Positions 9,640 through 20,163 of a stretch of 64,000 nucleotides of DNA are shown piece by piece. This DNA is from Rhizomys pruinosus (Eukaryota; Chordata; Mammalia; Rodentia; Spalacidae), in assembly GCA_009823505.1 (NCBI GenBank), contig VZQC01013302.1, positions 2,325,765 to 2,389,764 on the forward strand, written 5' to 3'. A program made the translations under genes and the position numbers. The stretch's first letter is position 1, and each line of letters starts with the position of its first letter. The notes below the pieces were generated by a model, which was not told where the DNA came from, did no database searches, and worked only from the letters and a program-made list of their open reading frames with translations.

Positions 9640-11994
9640 CTTTGTTTTTCTGTGATTGTGTTACTTCACTTAATATAATATCCTCCAGCTCCATCCATTT
9701 ACCTGCAAAGTTTCATGATACATCTCTTCTATTGCGCATAGAACTCCATTGTGTACATGTACACATTTTTTCTACCCACTCATCAGTTGAGGGGTATTTG
9801 GGTTGCCTCCAGCTCTTTTGCATTGTGAACAGGCTGCATAAATAACCTGTGCAGTATTTCTGCAGTAAGATGAGTCTTGTGCGTATATACCAGGAGTGGT
9901 ATGACTGGGTCAAATGGCAAGCTCATTTTGAGTCTTCCAAGGGTTTCTCAACACCTGTTTTCCATGTGGCTGTACAAGTTTACATTCCCACCAGCAATGG
10001 ATGAGTGTTCTCCCTTTCCCCAAAACCTCTCCAGCACTGATATAAATTTTTTCTTGATCCTGGCCAGTCTTATCGGAGTGAGGTGATATCTTAGAGTGGT
10101 CTAATTTTGCATTCCCTAATTATTAGTGATGTTGAACACTTTTTTAAGATTTCTCAGCCATCTCTAGTTCCTCCTCTGTGAAGTCTCTATTCAGCTTTGC
10201 TCCATCTTTGAGTGATTCATTTTTTTTTCTTCTTTGTTTTTGAGTAGTTTGTATATTCTGGAAATTCTGCTTTGTCAGATGTATCTGCAGTAAAGGTTCC
10301 TCCCACTCAGTGGTTTTCCTCTTTACTTCCTTTATGTTTCTTTTGATGTACAGAAGCTTTTGAGTTAATGAGGTCCTATTTTCAATTGTTGATCTTATTT
10401 CTTGTGCAGCTGCTGTCTGATTTAGGAAGTCTTTTCCTACGCCTATGTCTTGTAGTCTGTGCTGCCAATTTTTCTTCTATTACCTCCAGAGTTTTGGGTT
10501 TCACGTTGAGGTTTTAATCCATCTGAACTGACTTTTGTGCAGGGTGAGAGGTAGGGGTTAATTTCATTCTTCTACAAGTGGTGATCCAGTTTTGCCAGCA
10601 CCACTTGTTGAAGATGCTGCTTTCCTCCATTTGTGTCTTCTTGTCTCCTTTATCAAATATGAGGTGGCTGAAGTTTTGTATGTGCTCAGGTTGGATCTTC
10701 AGTTTTATTCCATTGGTCACGGTCTTTTTTTGCCATACCAAGCTGTTTTTATGATTATAAGCCGTGTTTATACTGTTTTAAGTCTGGTATAGAGATCCCC
10801 CCTGTATTGCTCTTTTCGCTCATGGTTTGCTCTGGCTATTCGGGGTCTTTTGTTTTTCCAAATGAAATTGGGGATTTTTTTTCCAAACCTGTGGAAGAAG
10901 CTTTGGGGATTTTATTGGATAGCATTAATCCGTTATGAGTTTGAGGTAAAATGGACATTTTTACTATATTATTTTCCCAATCCATGAGCATAGGAGTTTG
11001 TCCATCTTCTGATGTCTTCTTCAATTTCCTTCTTCAGAGGTTTAAAATTTTTGTTGTAGAGATCCTTGGTGTTTTGGTTAGGTTTGTTCCTAGGTATTTT
11101 ATTGTTTTTGAGGCCATTTTTAATGGGAAGTTCCTTGTAGTTCCTTCTTCAGTTGCTTATTGTTGGTGTAGAGAAGGCTATTGATTTTTCTAGATTTATT
11201 TGGTATCCTGCCACTTTACTGAAGTTCTTAAACATTTCCAGGAGTTTCCTGGTGGAGTTCTTAGCATCCCTTAAGTAGACAATCATACATCAGCAAAAAG
11301 GGATAGCTTGACTTCCTCTTTTCCATTAGACTCCTTAATTTCCTTTTCTTGCCTATTACCCTAGCAAGGTGTTTCAAGCACTATATTTAAGAGGAATGGT
11401 GACAGGGGGCAGCCTTGCTGAGTTCCTACCCTTAAGGGGAATGCTGCTGTCATTTCCCATTTAGGATGATGTTGGCTGGTGGGTTTCCTGTAATATGCTT
11501 GATTACATTAAGGAATGATCCCCCAATCCAATTCCCTCCAGGACTTTAAACATGAAGGGATGTTGGAATTTTGTCAAAGGCTTCTCTCCGCATCAATTGA
11601 GATGATGGGTTTTTGTCTTTCAGTCCATTTATATGCTGTGATATTTATTGATTTTTGTATGTTGAACCTCCCTGCATCTCTGGTATGAACCAACTTGGTC
11701 ATGATGGATGATCTTCTTGATGTGGGTGATATGCGATTTGCCAGTATCCTGTTTTAGATTTTGGCATCTGTGTTCTTAAGGAGATGGGTCTGTAGTTCTC
11801 CTTTTTGGTTGTATCTTTGCCTGGTTTTGGTAATAGTGTGATGCTGGCTTCATAGAAGGAACTGGGAGAACTCCCTCCATTTTTATCCTTCTAAACAACT
11901 GAGTAGTAAGAGTGTATGGTTGTAGGTCTTTTTGAAAATTTTATAGAATCTGCGTGAAACCATCTGGGCCTGGGCATTTTTTATTTGGGAGGCG
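9640..11994 (-). pseudogene. L1 ORF2 remnant (RT to C-terminus)
   Basis: On the minus strand this encodes degraded ORF2. Near 11970-11940 is the RT segment that normally reads S-P-G-P-D-G-F. At 11284-11300 the catalytic F-A-D-D site is present but one base is missing, which shifts the frame. Near 9713-9913 the conserved C-terminal stretch survives (NQPKxP-like, EKM, YTMEFY-like remnants). Known role of the family: reverse transcriptase of LINE-1, working in cis on its own RNA. This copy starts inside the RT domain, lacks the endonuclease and has many frameshifts, so no activity is expected. Frames of 60-77 codons here are its broken pieces or shadows. Confidence 0.9.
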
Positions 11995-12034
11995 AACAGC
12001 CAGTATTCTTAACCACTGAGCTATCTCTCCAGCT
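11995..12034 (-). mobile_element. Head of the SINE split by the L1
   Basis: AACAGCCAGTATTCTT followed by AACCACTGAGCTATCTCTCC and AGCTC completes the antisense SINE whose body lies at 4640-4840. Confidence 0.9.
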
Positions 12035-12050
12035 CCTCTGTTATTTTCTT

Positions 12051-12272
12051 TTTTTTAATTTTTAATTTTTTTTATGTGTATGAGTGTACTGTCTGCATGT
12101 AGGTTGGTGCACCCGAGTCCTGCAATGCCTCGGAGGTCAGAAGAGGGTGTTGGATTCCCCTGGAACTGGAGTTAAAGATGGTTCTCAGCCACCATGTGGG
12201 TGCTGGGGATTGAACACGGGTCCTCTGCAAGAGCAGTTGGCACTCTTAACTGCTACGACATCTCTCCATCCC
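12051..12272 (-). mobile_element. B2 SINE, antisense, short subfamily, perfect TSD
   Basis: Young-looking B2 with antisense head CATCTCTCCATCCCC at the right and an AT-rich tail at the left. The TSD CCTCTGTTATTTTCTT (16 of 16) is at 12035-12050 and 12273-12288. It carries the short-subfamily signature TGGAGTTAAAGATGG, without the internal duplication seen in other copies. Confidence 0.97.
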
Positions 12273-12288
12273 CCTCTGTTATTTTCTT

Positions 12289-12985
12289 AAGCTATATTTA
12301 TTCTCCTCCTCTGTCAGAAAAGTGTTGTGTTACTAAATTATTTGGTACTTCCCTGATAGCTTAAATAGCAACACACCAAAATAAACAAATGATAGTTGCT
12401 ATGTTTGTTTAGGAAAGACAGGAATCCTTCTTGGTAAAGTCACTCAATTTCCTTTAATGCAAAAAGAGAAAGCTGTCTAATAGAGAGAGCTCAGGAGCTA
12501 GTGTTAAAAGAATGAAGTAAAATTCAAAAAAAAAAATCATCAGGTCTGAGACCTTATATGTTAGGCCAGATTTTGCTCACAAGATTATCTCTGAAACGGA
12601 GGTGTTTTATGAAATAAAGATGGCTATTGTGTGTTAACAAAGCATATAATTCATTAAAATGTTTCTGGAATCATTATCATAGTTTTCAAATATATATAAA
12701 ATTAACAGTTAACATTAAAACAAAAAGTCTACAAAAGAACAATCACTTTGGGACTCTTTAACATGCATTCTTTTGTAATCAATAGATCAAGTATATATAA
12801 AATCATAAACTAAGTATAAATGACAGCTTTGTGGGAATTGACATAACAAAGCCACATATCAGAGAACACACTATTTACATTCAGTCAACATGATAAACTT
12901 GGCCACATATTAAACACAAGAGAAAAGGAAATGATACCGTTCCAAAGCAACATTTTGGCAGTATCCAGGATCTGGAACAGATATT
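12289..12985. other. AT-rich unique DNA, no gene seen
   Basis: No repeat or coding signal is recognised. Small frames only. Confidence 0.55.
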
Positions 12986-12999
12986 TCCAGGTTCACGCC

Positions 13000-13446
13000 C
13001 CCCCCCCCAAAAAATGAAAATAATGGTCTCACACAGATCTGTAAAAATAGCAAGGAAATTTTATTTTTAAAAAAGGAAATGCAAGCAACCAGAAATAAAT
13101 ACACTGTAAGGGAGCAGCAGGTCACATGAGTGAGAAATTACTCAAGGGCCCAAATTGTTTGGGGCATCTTTTATGGGGTTCAAGCGAAGGAAGAATTTCC
13201 TTTGTTAGAGCAAAGAATTTATGGGGTACCGCAAAGGAAGATCTCTATTTTGATTGCTACCTTAGATCCAGCAATTAGCCTCCTGTTCGTGTTCCTTCCC
13301 ATAATACATCTGGTCTTAATACAAATGCTGAAATCTATGTAAACATAGGTGCTAAATAGGAAACTCTAAAAGTTTCCTTGACAGTTTTGCCTTACTGAAA
13401 AGTCGCCTCAAACCAGTTCAGGTCAGATAGGCCTTTCTATTTTTCA
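13000..13446 (-). mobile_element. Solo LTR-like sequence, retroviral type, antisense
   Basis: Read on the minus strand it begins TGAAAAATAGAAAGGCC and has a TATA-like CATAAAAGATG followed by a pyrimidine/GC-rich start region. An AATAAA lies near 13058, and it ends before TTTTTTGGGGGG, the layout of a gammaretrovirus-type LTR leading into a primer-binding region. No internal retroviral genes follow. Family not named, TSD not identified. Confidence 0.5.
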
Positions 13447-13804
13447 TACATGGATACACTAGGAACATATTTGAGTATACATTTTCTAAGTTTGATTATA
13501 TGTAGGTCAATGCAGGTGGAGGTCTGAGGTTGCTAGATGCATTGTTCAGAGAGAGAGTGTGTGCATATTAATGCAGGTGAAAGAGCTAGGCTGCCAATGC
13601 ATTCTTAGAAGAGTAGGTGGGCATAACCTTATCCAAGTGGAGAACTGGGTGGTTAAGAGATTGCCTATGTTTGCCTGACTCAGAAGAATGTGCATTATCT
13701 TTTTACTCACTTGATATTAAAAAATTTAGTCTCATGAGTAGAAGAGAGCAAGAGAAGATAATGAGGGGTTGTGGACACAACCAAAATGCATTATATACAT
13801 ATGT
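13447..13804. other. Unassigned DNA between LTR and L1 fragment
   Basis: Two short similar segments (GGTCAATGCAGGTGGAGGTC and ATTAATGCAGGTGAAAGAGC) suggest a degraded local repeat. No gene is seen. Confidence 0.4.
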
Positions 13805-13815
13805 GAAAATGTCCA

Positions 13816-14294
13816 GTACAGGAGGATCAAGACAGGACATGGTACTTACTGGACCTCATTGGGTGACCATGGGAAGGGAAAACACCAGTGTGGAGCACAA
13901 GGGCAGTACTGATAGTGGTTTGGGCTTGCCAAGGAGGAGCCTTCAAACATGATATCTTTCAGCCTAATTAAAAAAAAAGAGAAAAGAAATCATAAGCTGA
14001 AGATGTTCAAAGATATATGTGGCATGCATATATGCATATTTTGGAGTGATGCAGATTGGAAGGAACAAGAACAGCAGGAAGACTGGGTCAAAGAACTGAC
14101 TGAAGCGGTGAACTTCTGCATGGACAATTTTAAAGAGACTGAGAAAAAGATGAAAACCATGTTTGGCAGAATGCATGAGCTCTGGTGGGGGTGGGGGGCA
14201 AGGAATGGGAAATGGGTCTAGACTTGGTTGGAAATTTTGTATGAAATGCACAAAGCTTCAATAAAAATTGGCTTAAAAAAGAATTAAAAAAAAA
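13816..14294 (+). mobile_element. L1 3' end (module M1), 5'-truncated, with TSD
   Basis: L1 3'UTR containing GATGCAGATTGGAAGGAACA, the G-rich tract after GAGCTCTGG, and the terminal CTTCAATAAAAATTGGCTT with poly(A) signal and A-rich tail. The direct repeat GAAAATGTCCA at 13805-13815 and 14295-14305 brackets it. Frames of 90-95 codons on both strands are not genes. Confidence 0.85.
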
Positions 14295-14313
14295 GAAAAT
14301 GTCCAAATGAAAT

Positions 14314-14318
<5 letters not shown>

Positions 14319-14360
<42 letters not shown>
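14319..14360. repeat. Uninterrupted T42 tract
   Basis: About 42 consecutive T. It reads as an antisense poly(A) tail heading the antisense L1 3'UTR to the right, and its purity suggests recent origin or ongoing slippage. Confidence 0.9.
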
Positions 14361-14370
14361 CTCCTTAATT

Positions 14371-14630
14371 TTTATTGAGTCTTGTACATTTCAACAACAG
14401 TTCTTAACTTTATTGAGTCTTGTACATTTCAACAACAGTTCTTTACTTTATTGAGTCTTGTACATTTCAACAACAGTTCTTTACTTTATTGAGTCTTGTA
14501 CATTTCAACAACAGTTCTTAATTTTATTGAGTCTTGTACATTTCAACAACAGTTCTTAACTTTATTGAGTCTTGTACATTTCAACAACAGTTCTTTACTG
14601 AGTCTTGTACATTTCAACAACATTTCTTAG
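14371..14630. repeat. 38-bp minisatellite, 7 units
   Basis: Units start at 14371, 14409, 14447, 14485, 14523, 14561 and 14599; the last lacks its first five bases. The core is TTTATTGAGTCTTGTACATT then TCAACAACAGTTCTTAAC. Units differ at only one or two places (TTAAC, TTTAC, TTAAT), so the array is young. Confidence 0.97.
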
Positions 14631-15780
14631 CCCCATGCATGCTCCCCAGGCCCCACTGGACCTCATGCATTCCACCTTACATGTTAAGTACTATCTAGTC
14701 AAGCATCTGTACCCAAATGTCTTTCAGTGAAAATTCATCCACTAGAGTCCAGGTAGCCTATGTGTGGTCATAACCAAGGTCTACTCTCCCTCTCCTATAG
14801 TAATCAGTCTCCAGTAATTCCCAGCCTAGGGATGGCCAGCTGTTCATTTCCTTTGCCCACTCTGGGCCCTTGTCTGATTGAGTTGGCATGTGTCCTGTGC
14901 TCAGTGCCACCATTACTGCAAGTTCACGTGTGCAAGCCTCCAGTGGCCTGATAGCCTCTGCTTCCTATGTTCATGAACCAACCCTGGTTCTCACAATCTT
15001 TCCACCCCCCTGTTCCACAATGGTCCTTGAGCTATGGGTGGGGGAGGTTTAATATAGGAGTCCTATCCTAGGGTACACACTCTGCAGTCACTTATTCTCC
15101 TAAAACTTGGCCAGTTGTGCCCTTCCATGTGTATTACACTCTGTTGTATAAAGAATTTCCATTGGTGACAGTTGAGGGATGTATTAGTTTTCTCCCCAAC
15201 CACTGATCCACTATTTTCCACTATCTGTCTAGAGATAGAGTTACAGTTTTCTCTTGGATCTCTCAAGACATGTGTATTCAGCTGTGTTTACAATGCCAAC
15301 CATGAGTTCAATTTTATTGAGAGAGCTTTAAGTTCAATTAAATAGCTGTTGATTACTCCCCCAATAACAGTGATGGTACTGCACCAATAGAGATAGTCTG
15401 CTGTGCAAACTATATGGTTATTGGGCTTTGGCACTGGTTTGGACAGTTGCTTGATTTTCTCTCTTAGCAGCTGTCTAGAACTGTGAGAGGTAAGCTTCAG
15501 GTTAGTATCTGATCCATTGCTCCAAGTCCTGTGTCTGATGTATGTCTAGTCTTCAGCAATAGGGTCTTATCTTCAAGTTTTGGGAGATACCCAAGAGCTC
15601 CAGCAATAGCCTGGTTTATTTTGGGAGTCTCTTGGACTACTCTGCCCAACCACTTGAAGGGCAGTCTCTCCTGTCTAGCACTGTTCTTCTTGACATACAA
15701 CCCCTGGGTATATACATGCATGCACTAGTGTTCAGACAGTGTTATGTGCATTTCTCAAGAGTTCCCTAGCCAATACATTT
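14630..15780 (-). mobile_element. L1 3'UTR, Lx-like, antisense
   Basis: It lies directly behind an antisense poly(A) and ends in a polypyrimidine block, as an antisense L1 3'UTR should. Segments such as CAGTCACTTATTCTC and ACAATGCCAACCATGAGTTC resemble rodent Lx-type L1 3'UTRs as I remember them. The family name is from memory; the orientation and tail are seen. Confidence 0.6.
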
Positions 15781-16065
15781 CCCTCTGGCTTCCCTACCCC
15801 CCCCCCAAGCTGCATTCATTGCTCCTCTCACTCCTGCCTCCAACATCCCTCCTCACTCCTCAGTCGGAGTGCCCCATTATCCTTACCTGCTCCCAATAAC
15901 ACCTCCCTCTCACACCCTTCCCTCCTAAGTTCCTTCCTCCCTCAGCTCTATGGTCTCCTGAATGTCCCTCCCTTCTCCTCTCCTGGCAGAACACTCCCAC
16001 TTTCCCCACCCCCTCATCTTTGGGGCCCTTTCTTTCCCTTTACCTTCTGTGTTCCATCCATTCAC
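15781..16065 (-). repeat. Polypyrimidine block (L1 purine tract, antisense)
   Basis: About 280 bases dominated by C and T, including C10 near 15799. On the minus strand it is a polypurine tract, as found in L1 3'UTRs. The 153-codon plus-strand frame across it is compositional, not a gene. Confidence 0.6.
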
Positions 16066-16216
16066 CTGCAGTGCTCTCAAAGGTCAGGAGAAGGTGTTGG
16101 ATCTCCTGGAACTGGAGTTATAGAGGTTATTCACAGCCATGTGGTACTGGGAATCAAACCCCATTCCTCTGCAAAAGCAGCCAGTGCGCTTAACCTTTGA
16201 GCTATCTCTTTTGGCC
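16066..16216 (-). mobile_element. B2/B3 SINE fragment, antisense
   Basis: AGGTGTTGGATCTCCTGGAA, GGTACTGGGAATCAAACC and GAGCTATCTCTTTTGGCCC mark an old, partly deleted B2-like SINE. Confidence 0.75.
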
Positions 16217-16794
16217 CCCGAACAAATTTATGTAAATATAAAAAGGTCTTACATCAATTTTGTTTCTGGTTGTGTAGAGATTGGAGAAGAGAAGGAAAAG
16301 GTTATTTTATATAGCTTCATATCAGTAAACATTTTAGAATAAGATATTTACACATTACATATTTAAAAATTAATTAGCTTGAGTTAGAAATGGCTACAGA
16401 AATGGGAAGCACAGGCCACTCGTAAAAGCCAAACATATTCATTAGTTTTCCTTCATGTCAAATGAAGACATGTCTCCTTAGAAGTCACAGCCCTCTCTCT
16501 CCTGTAAGAAGTCGACAAAAAAGCATGACCTCAGTTTCTACTCTGCTGCATAGCTCTGCAAGCTTCCTCTTCCTTCCCATTTAGTAAACACAAAGTCAGC
16601 TTCCCTGTTGAGTCCCAAGGACTCTATGGCTGTTTTGATGGTGAATGCCTCACTACATCAGAGTTCACTTAATTGAAGTTGTTTTACAACTGCTAGCATT
16701 CTTTTGGGCCATTATGCTTAAGAGCACCTACTGAATACACAATGTTATGAGGAAAATTTCACAAGCAAAAGAGAAGATCTTGAACCTGGCCAAG
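16217..16794. other. Unique DNA, no gene seen
   Basis: No recognisable repeat or coding signal. Confidence 0.5.
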
Positions 16795-16810
16795 ATACTG
16801 GAATCTTTCT

Positions 16811-16976
16811 TTTTTTTTTTTTTTTTTTTTTTTTGTTGATCTTTTGGAGACGGTCTCCCTGTAGCCCCATGTCCTGGAAACTCTCTCTGTGGACCAGGCT
16901 GGCCTTGAACTCACAAAGATCGCCTTCCTTTGTCTTCCGAGTGCTAGGATTAAAGGCATGCGCCACCATGCCCGGC
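16811..16976 (-). mobile_element. B1 SINE, antisense, perfect TSD
   Basis: Antisense B1 with a long T tail at the left and CGCCACCATGCCCGGC at the right. The TSD ATACTGGAATCTTTCT is exact at 16795-16810 and 16977-16992. Frames of 77-88 codons through it are SINE artefacts. Confidence 0.97.
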
Positions 16977-16992
16977 ATACTGGAATCTTTCT

Positions 16993-17701
16993 AAGAAAAT
17001 TTAAGAAAGTCACTTACTGCCCTTCACTATTCATGTTTTCAGTAAGTAAATTAAAATGCTTTGCTGTCTGTCCATTACACTTGACAAAACTCCTAATAAG
17101 TTTCTTTAATGCCTATCTACTCTTTGCTGTTATATGTGTTTCTTACCAGGGCTGAGGAAAGTTATGGAATCTTCTGAATGAATATCACTAGAAATACGGT
17201 CAGCAAATATATAAATACAGTCAGATGTGGTTTGTGAAGCACTGGTTTTCTCTCTTTTCTTTTTCAAATGACTTTCATTTCAATCCGGACCCCTGTATGC
17301 TGACTTGCCTTCTAACTCACTGAGAAATTAGACGCTGCCACTATGGATATTTCACAATACCCCACTGATGAAGGTTCATTCTGGATTACAAGAACATTTG
17401 TCTTCTACTCTAAAATTATCCATAGTGATCTGGCCTTAGTCCTTCCTACCTACACAGAATTCTCACTCCGGTGGTAACCCCTTCATTCTGGCTCTTTCTC
17501 TCTTTTTTAATGTCTTCTTAGTATAATTTAGTTTCTTATATTTCCCTTCATCTATATCTCCTTCAACCCTTTATTTGTCACAAGTTTCCCTATTCCATCC
17601 CTGATACGTTTTTTAAAAAAGCTCTTATCTTTCTAATATGGTGAAACTGTCTTCCAGTCACTAATTTGAATAGTTAACCATATTATTACAAGAATTCAGC
17701 A
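16993..17701. other. Unique DNA, no gene seen
   Basis: AT-rich with only short frames. Confidence 0.5.
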
Positions 17702-18066
17702 TGCTAGAGGCAAGAACTTGAGGCAGAGTGGAGAATCAGAATGTTTAATTCATGCAGGCATGGACTCTGGGCAGTAAGGACCAACACTGGAGCCCTCATC
17801 CACAGTTTCTTACAATATTTACAGACCATTAAGCATAATTTCAGTCCATTTTATCATTGGTGGATTAAAATTTTACCCTATGTATCTGTGGGCCATGCAA
17901 GGGGGTCTCTAGCCCATAAGAGTAGGGGCAATGTGTGGGAGTCTCAAGCAGTATATTTACATAGAAAGAGGTGATAAGGCTGAAATGGTCCTTCCACAGG
18001 CAACTGTTTTTCAAGATAATGTTACATAGCTTTTGTTTCTCAACAGGCTCTGGTTTTCTTATTTCA
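17702..18066 (-). mobile_element. 3' LTR of a class I endogenous retrovirus, antisense
   Basis: Its right boundary (minus-strand TGAAATAAGAAAACC) directly follows a polypurine tract at about 18067-18079 (minus-strand AAAGTGGGGGAA), the classic LTR start. The left boundary is less certain, placed at TG in TGCTAGAGGCAAG. Internal retroviral sequence continues to the right. Confidence 0.75.
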
Positions 18067-18441
18067 TTCCCCCACTTTGATGCTCTCTTGGCCAGTGGGC
18101 ATCATCTTTCCCTGTATCTTCCATGCTGTTGGTTGTTTTGGAAAAGTATTACCTGGGTTAGTTATAGTCATGTGTTTCATGGCTAGGTCTATGAATCTTT
18201 TTATGAATTTTACCAAGCAGAAAAGTCAGCAAAGGATGACTAAACATCCTAAACAGATAACTATAATTGCTCCTGTGAGGGTCTTAAAGCCTCAGACATG
18301 AGGCAACCAAGTACCAAATAGCTGTCAGGGCTCTGCCCATTCTAGTTCTGAACTGGCACATGGACCATTCTGCATCCTTTTGGTAGCCTTTTTAACCTCC
18401 TCTTCCACATTACCCTTTTCATCTAGTTCATGACAACACTT
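18067..18441 (-). pseudogene. ERV env transmembrane C-terminal remnant
   Basis: Next to the polypurine tract, the minus strand encodes a strongly hydrophobic segment (AIIVICLGCLVIL) followed by a charged tail, in the place where a retroviral Env transmembrane subunit ends. Stop codons interrupt it. Known role of the family: membrane anchor of the envelope protein. This copy is broken and not expected to make protein. Confidence 0.6.
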
Positions 18442-18458
18442 GGTTAAATTAAATATTT

Positions 18459-18776
18459 TTTGGAATTTTTTTTGTCTTTTCAAGACAGGGTCTCCCTGTA
18501 GCCTTAGCTGTCCTGAAACTCGCTCTATAGACCAGGCTGGCCTTGAACTCACAAAGATCCACCTGCCTCTGCCTCCCCAGTGCTAGGATTAAAGGCATAC
18601 GCCACCACGCCCAGCCTATTTAACTATTTTATTTTTTGTCTTTTCAAGACATGGTCTCCCTGTAGCCCCAGATGTCCTGGAACTCACTCTGTAGACCAGG
18701 CTGGCCTTGAACTCACAAAGATCCGTCTGCCTCTGCCTCCCAAGTGCTAGGATTAAAGGCATGCACCACCATGGCC
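18459..18776 (-). mobile_element. Two B1 SINEs in tandem, antisense, one outer TSD
   Basis: Two antisense B1 copies (about 18470-18616 and 18634-18776) share one outer TSD, GGTTAAATTAAATATTT, at 18442-18458 and 18777-18793. The simplest reading is that a second B1 landed in the T-rich tail of the first. The 75-codon minus frame spanning 18325-18552 fuses B1 and env remnants. Confidence 0.9.
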
Positions 18777-18793
18777 GGTTAAATTAAATATTT

Positions 18794-19037
18794 ATACTCC
18801 TTCAGCAAGCAGGCAGTCTAGAGCTACCCTATTCTGGAAAATGGCATATAAGACCTTTGATATGATGTTTCACCAGCAAGTTAAGTGCCCAAGCATAAGT
18901 TATGATCACTAGGAAAGCCTGAAATCAAATGGCGTTATTCAGTATGTAGAGGTCTATATATCTCCACAAGCCCTCTTCTTCCCAAGAGGCAGGCCTGTAA
19001 TACTGGACTCTTTTTTTCAGCAGCGATTCATCATAGT
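18794..19037 (-). pseudogene. ERV internal remnant (probably env)
   Basis: It lies between the env C-terminal remnant and pol, with part of a minus frame containing RPASWEEEG. Location argues for env. Sequence similarity is too weak to fix which part. Confidence 0.35.
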
Positions 19038-19049
19038 TCCAATTTCTTA

Positions 19050-19268
19050 GTTTTTTTTGTTTGTTTGTTTGTTTGTTTTTGTTTTTTTGTTGTTGTTGTT
19101 TTTTTTGTTTTTTTTTGTTTTTTTGTCTTTTTGAGACGGGGTCTCCCTGTAGCCCTAGCTGGCCTGAAATTCTCTCTGTAGACCAGGATGGCCTTGAACT
19201 CACAAAGATCTGCCTGCCTCTACCTCCCAAGTGCTAGGATTAAAGGCATGTGCCACCATGGCCGGCTA
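19050..19268 (-). mobile_element. B1 SINE, antisense, with long (TTTG)n/T tail
   Basis: The T/G-rich tail at 19050-19125 leads into antisense B1 ending CCACCATGGCCGGC. The TSD TCCAATTTCTTA is at 19038-19049 and 19269-19280. It is inserted in the ERV. Confidence 0.95.
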
Positions 19269-19280
19269 TCCAATTTCTTA

Positions 19281-19665
19281 TTTTTAAGGTCTTCTCCTGT
19301 TATAGTTACTTCCCATTGCTTTGATAAAAACACTAACCAAAACCAAGTTGGGGTAAAATGGTTATTTGACTTACAACACAATCCATCATCAAGGGAAGCC
19401 AAGGAAAGAGTCCAGGGCAGGAACCTGGAGCACAGACCCTGGAGGATAGCTACCTACAGGCTTGATTTCCTGGCATGCGCTCAGTTTGCTTTCTTCTACA
19501 ATAGAGGACCACCTGCCCAGGGATGAGACCTCCTACAGTGGGTTGGGCCTTCCCACATCACTCATCAATCAAGAAAATGCCCACAGATGTGGCCATAGGC
19601 CAATCCAATGGAAACAACTCTTCAATTGTTCCCTCTTCCCAGGTGTGTCAAGCTGACAACTAAAG
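19281..19665 (-). mobile_element. Rodent medium-reiterated repeat (family X)
   Basis: Contains TTACTTCCCATTGCTTTGAT, GACCACCTGCCCAGGGATGA, CATCAATCAAGAAAATGCCC and ends TGTGTCAAGCTGACAAC. A sense copy is at 33143-33352. I recognise it as a common rodent interspersed repeat but cannot name it with certainty. Confidence 0.65.
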
Positions 19666-20012
19666 TTATCCAACAGATCTTCCTTCCAATGTCAATATTG
19701 GGTGATGGCATTAGCCACTGGGTCCAAAATGGCTTCTAGTAGACCTAGGGTTTCAGTTTGATATTTTATTACTTTTCCTCCTGCAGTGAGAAGCCATCTC
19801 AGTCCACGATTAGAGCTAGCTAGCAGTTCTGCCCATTGAGCTGACCATCCATCTCCTCAGGAGTGTTCCTGATTCTTATATCTTCTGTTTCTATCACTAC
19901 CCCATAACCTTCCAGACACTCCATTTGACAGAAAACTGCTGCCATTAGTGTAAGAGTTTGGTCTGGGGCAGGTAAAGGGTGATGTGTGAGGTCTGGCAAC
20001 TCGAATATCTCT
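19666..20012 (-). pseudogene. ERV pol: RNase H remnant
   Basis: The minus-strand translation contains a decayed gammaretroviral RNase H pattern, with remnants of a T-E-T-E-like strand and of the A-Q-W-A-E-L motif (GCTCAATGGGCAGAACTG, in frame). The usual role is degrading RNA in RNA-DNA hybrids during reverse transcription. It is frameshifted and lacks parts of the domain. Confidence 0.6.
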
Positions 20013-20163
20013 CTTTTTTTTTTTTTTTTTAGACATGGTCTCCCTTTAGTCCCAGCTGGCCTTGAACTCGCTCTGTAGACCAGGCTGGCGTTGAACTCAC
20101 AAAGATCTGCCTGCTTCTGCCTCCCAAGTGCTAGGTTTAAAGGCGTGCGCCACCACGCCCGGC
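20013..20163 (-). mobile_element. B1 SINE, antisense, in ERV pol
   Basis: T18 tail, then antisense B1 to CACCACGCCCGGC. It separates the RNase H and RT connection remnants. Confidence 0.95.

Larger units (their letters stand above)
4841..11994 (-). mobile_element. LINE-1 insertion, 5'-truncated, very long 3'UTR
   Basis: A block of 7,154 bases is flanked by a 16-base TSD (4825-4840 and 11995-12010). T-rich sequence at its left end is the antisense poly(A) tail. Reading leftward it has ORF2 from the RT region to the C-terminus (about 11994 to 9640), a short G-rich 3'UTR piece (about 9640-9490), module R2 (about 9485-7690), a 225-base spacer, two tandem copies of a sub-block (7465-7118 and 7117-6561), module R1 (about 6560-4960), and a terminal segment that closely matches the 3' end of the L1 at 44.5 kb. 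It is one retroposition event later hit by a B1 (6890-7078). ORF2 is broken many times, so it is inactive. Confidence 0.85.

Noticed and set aside
15739..16200. 153-codon Pro/Ser-rich plus frame
   Set aside because: It crosses the antisense L1 polypyrimidine tract and a B2 fragment; not a gene.
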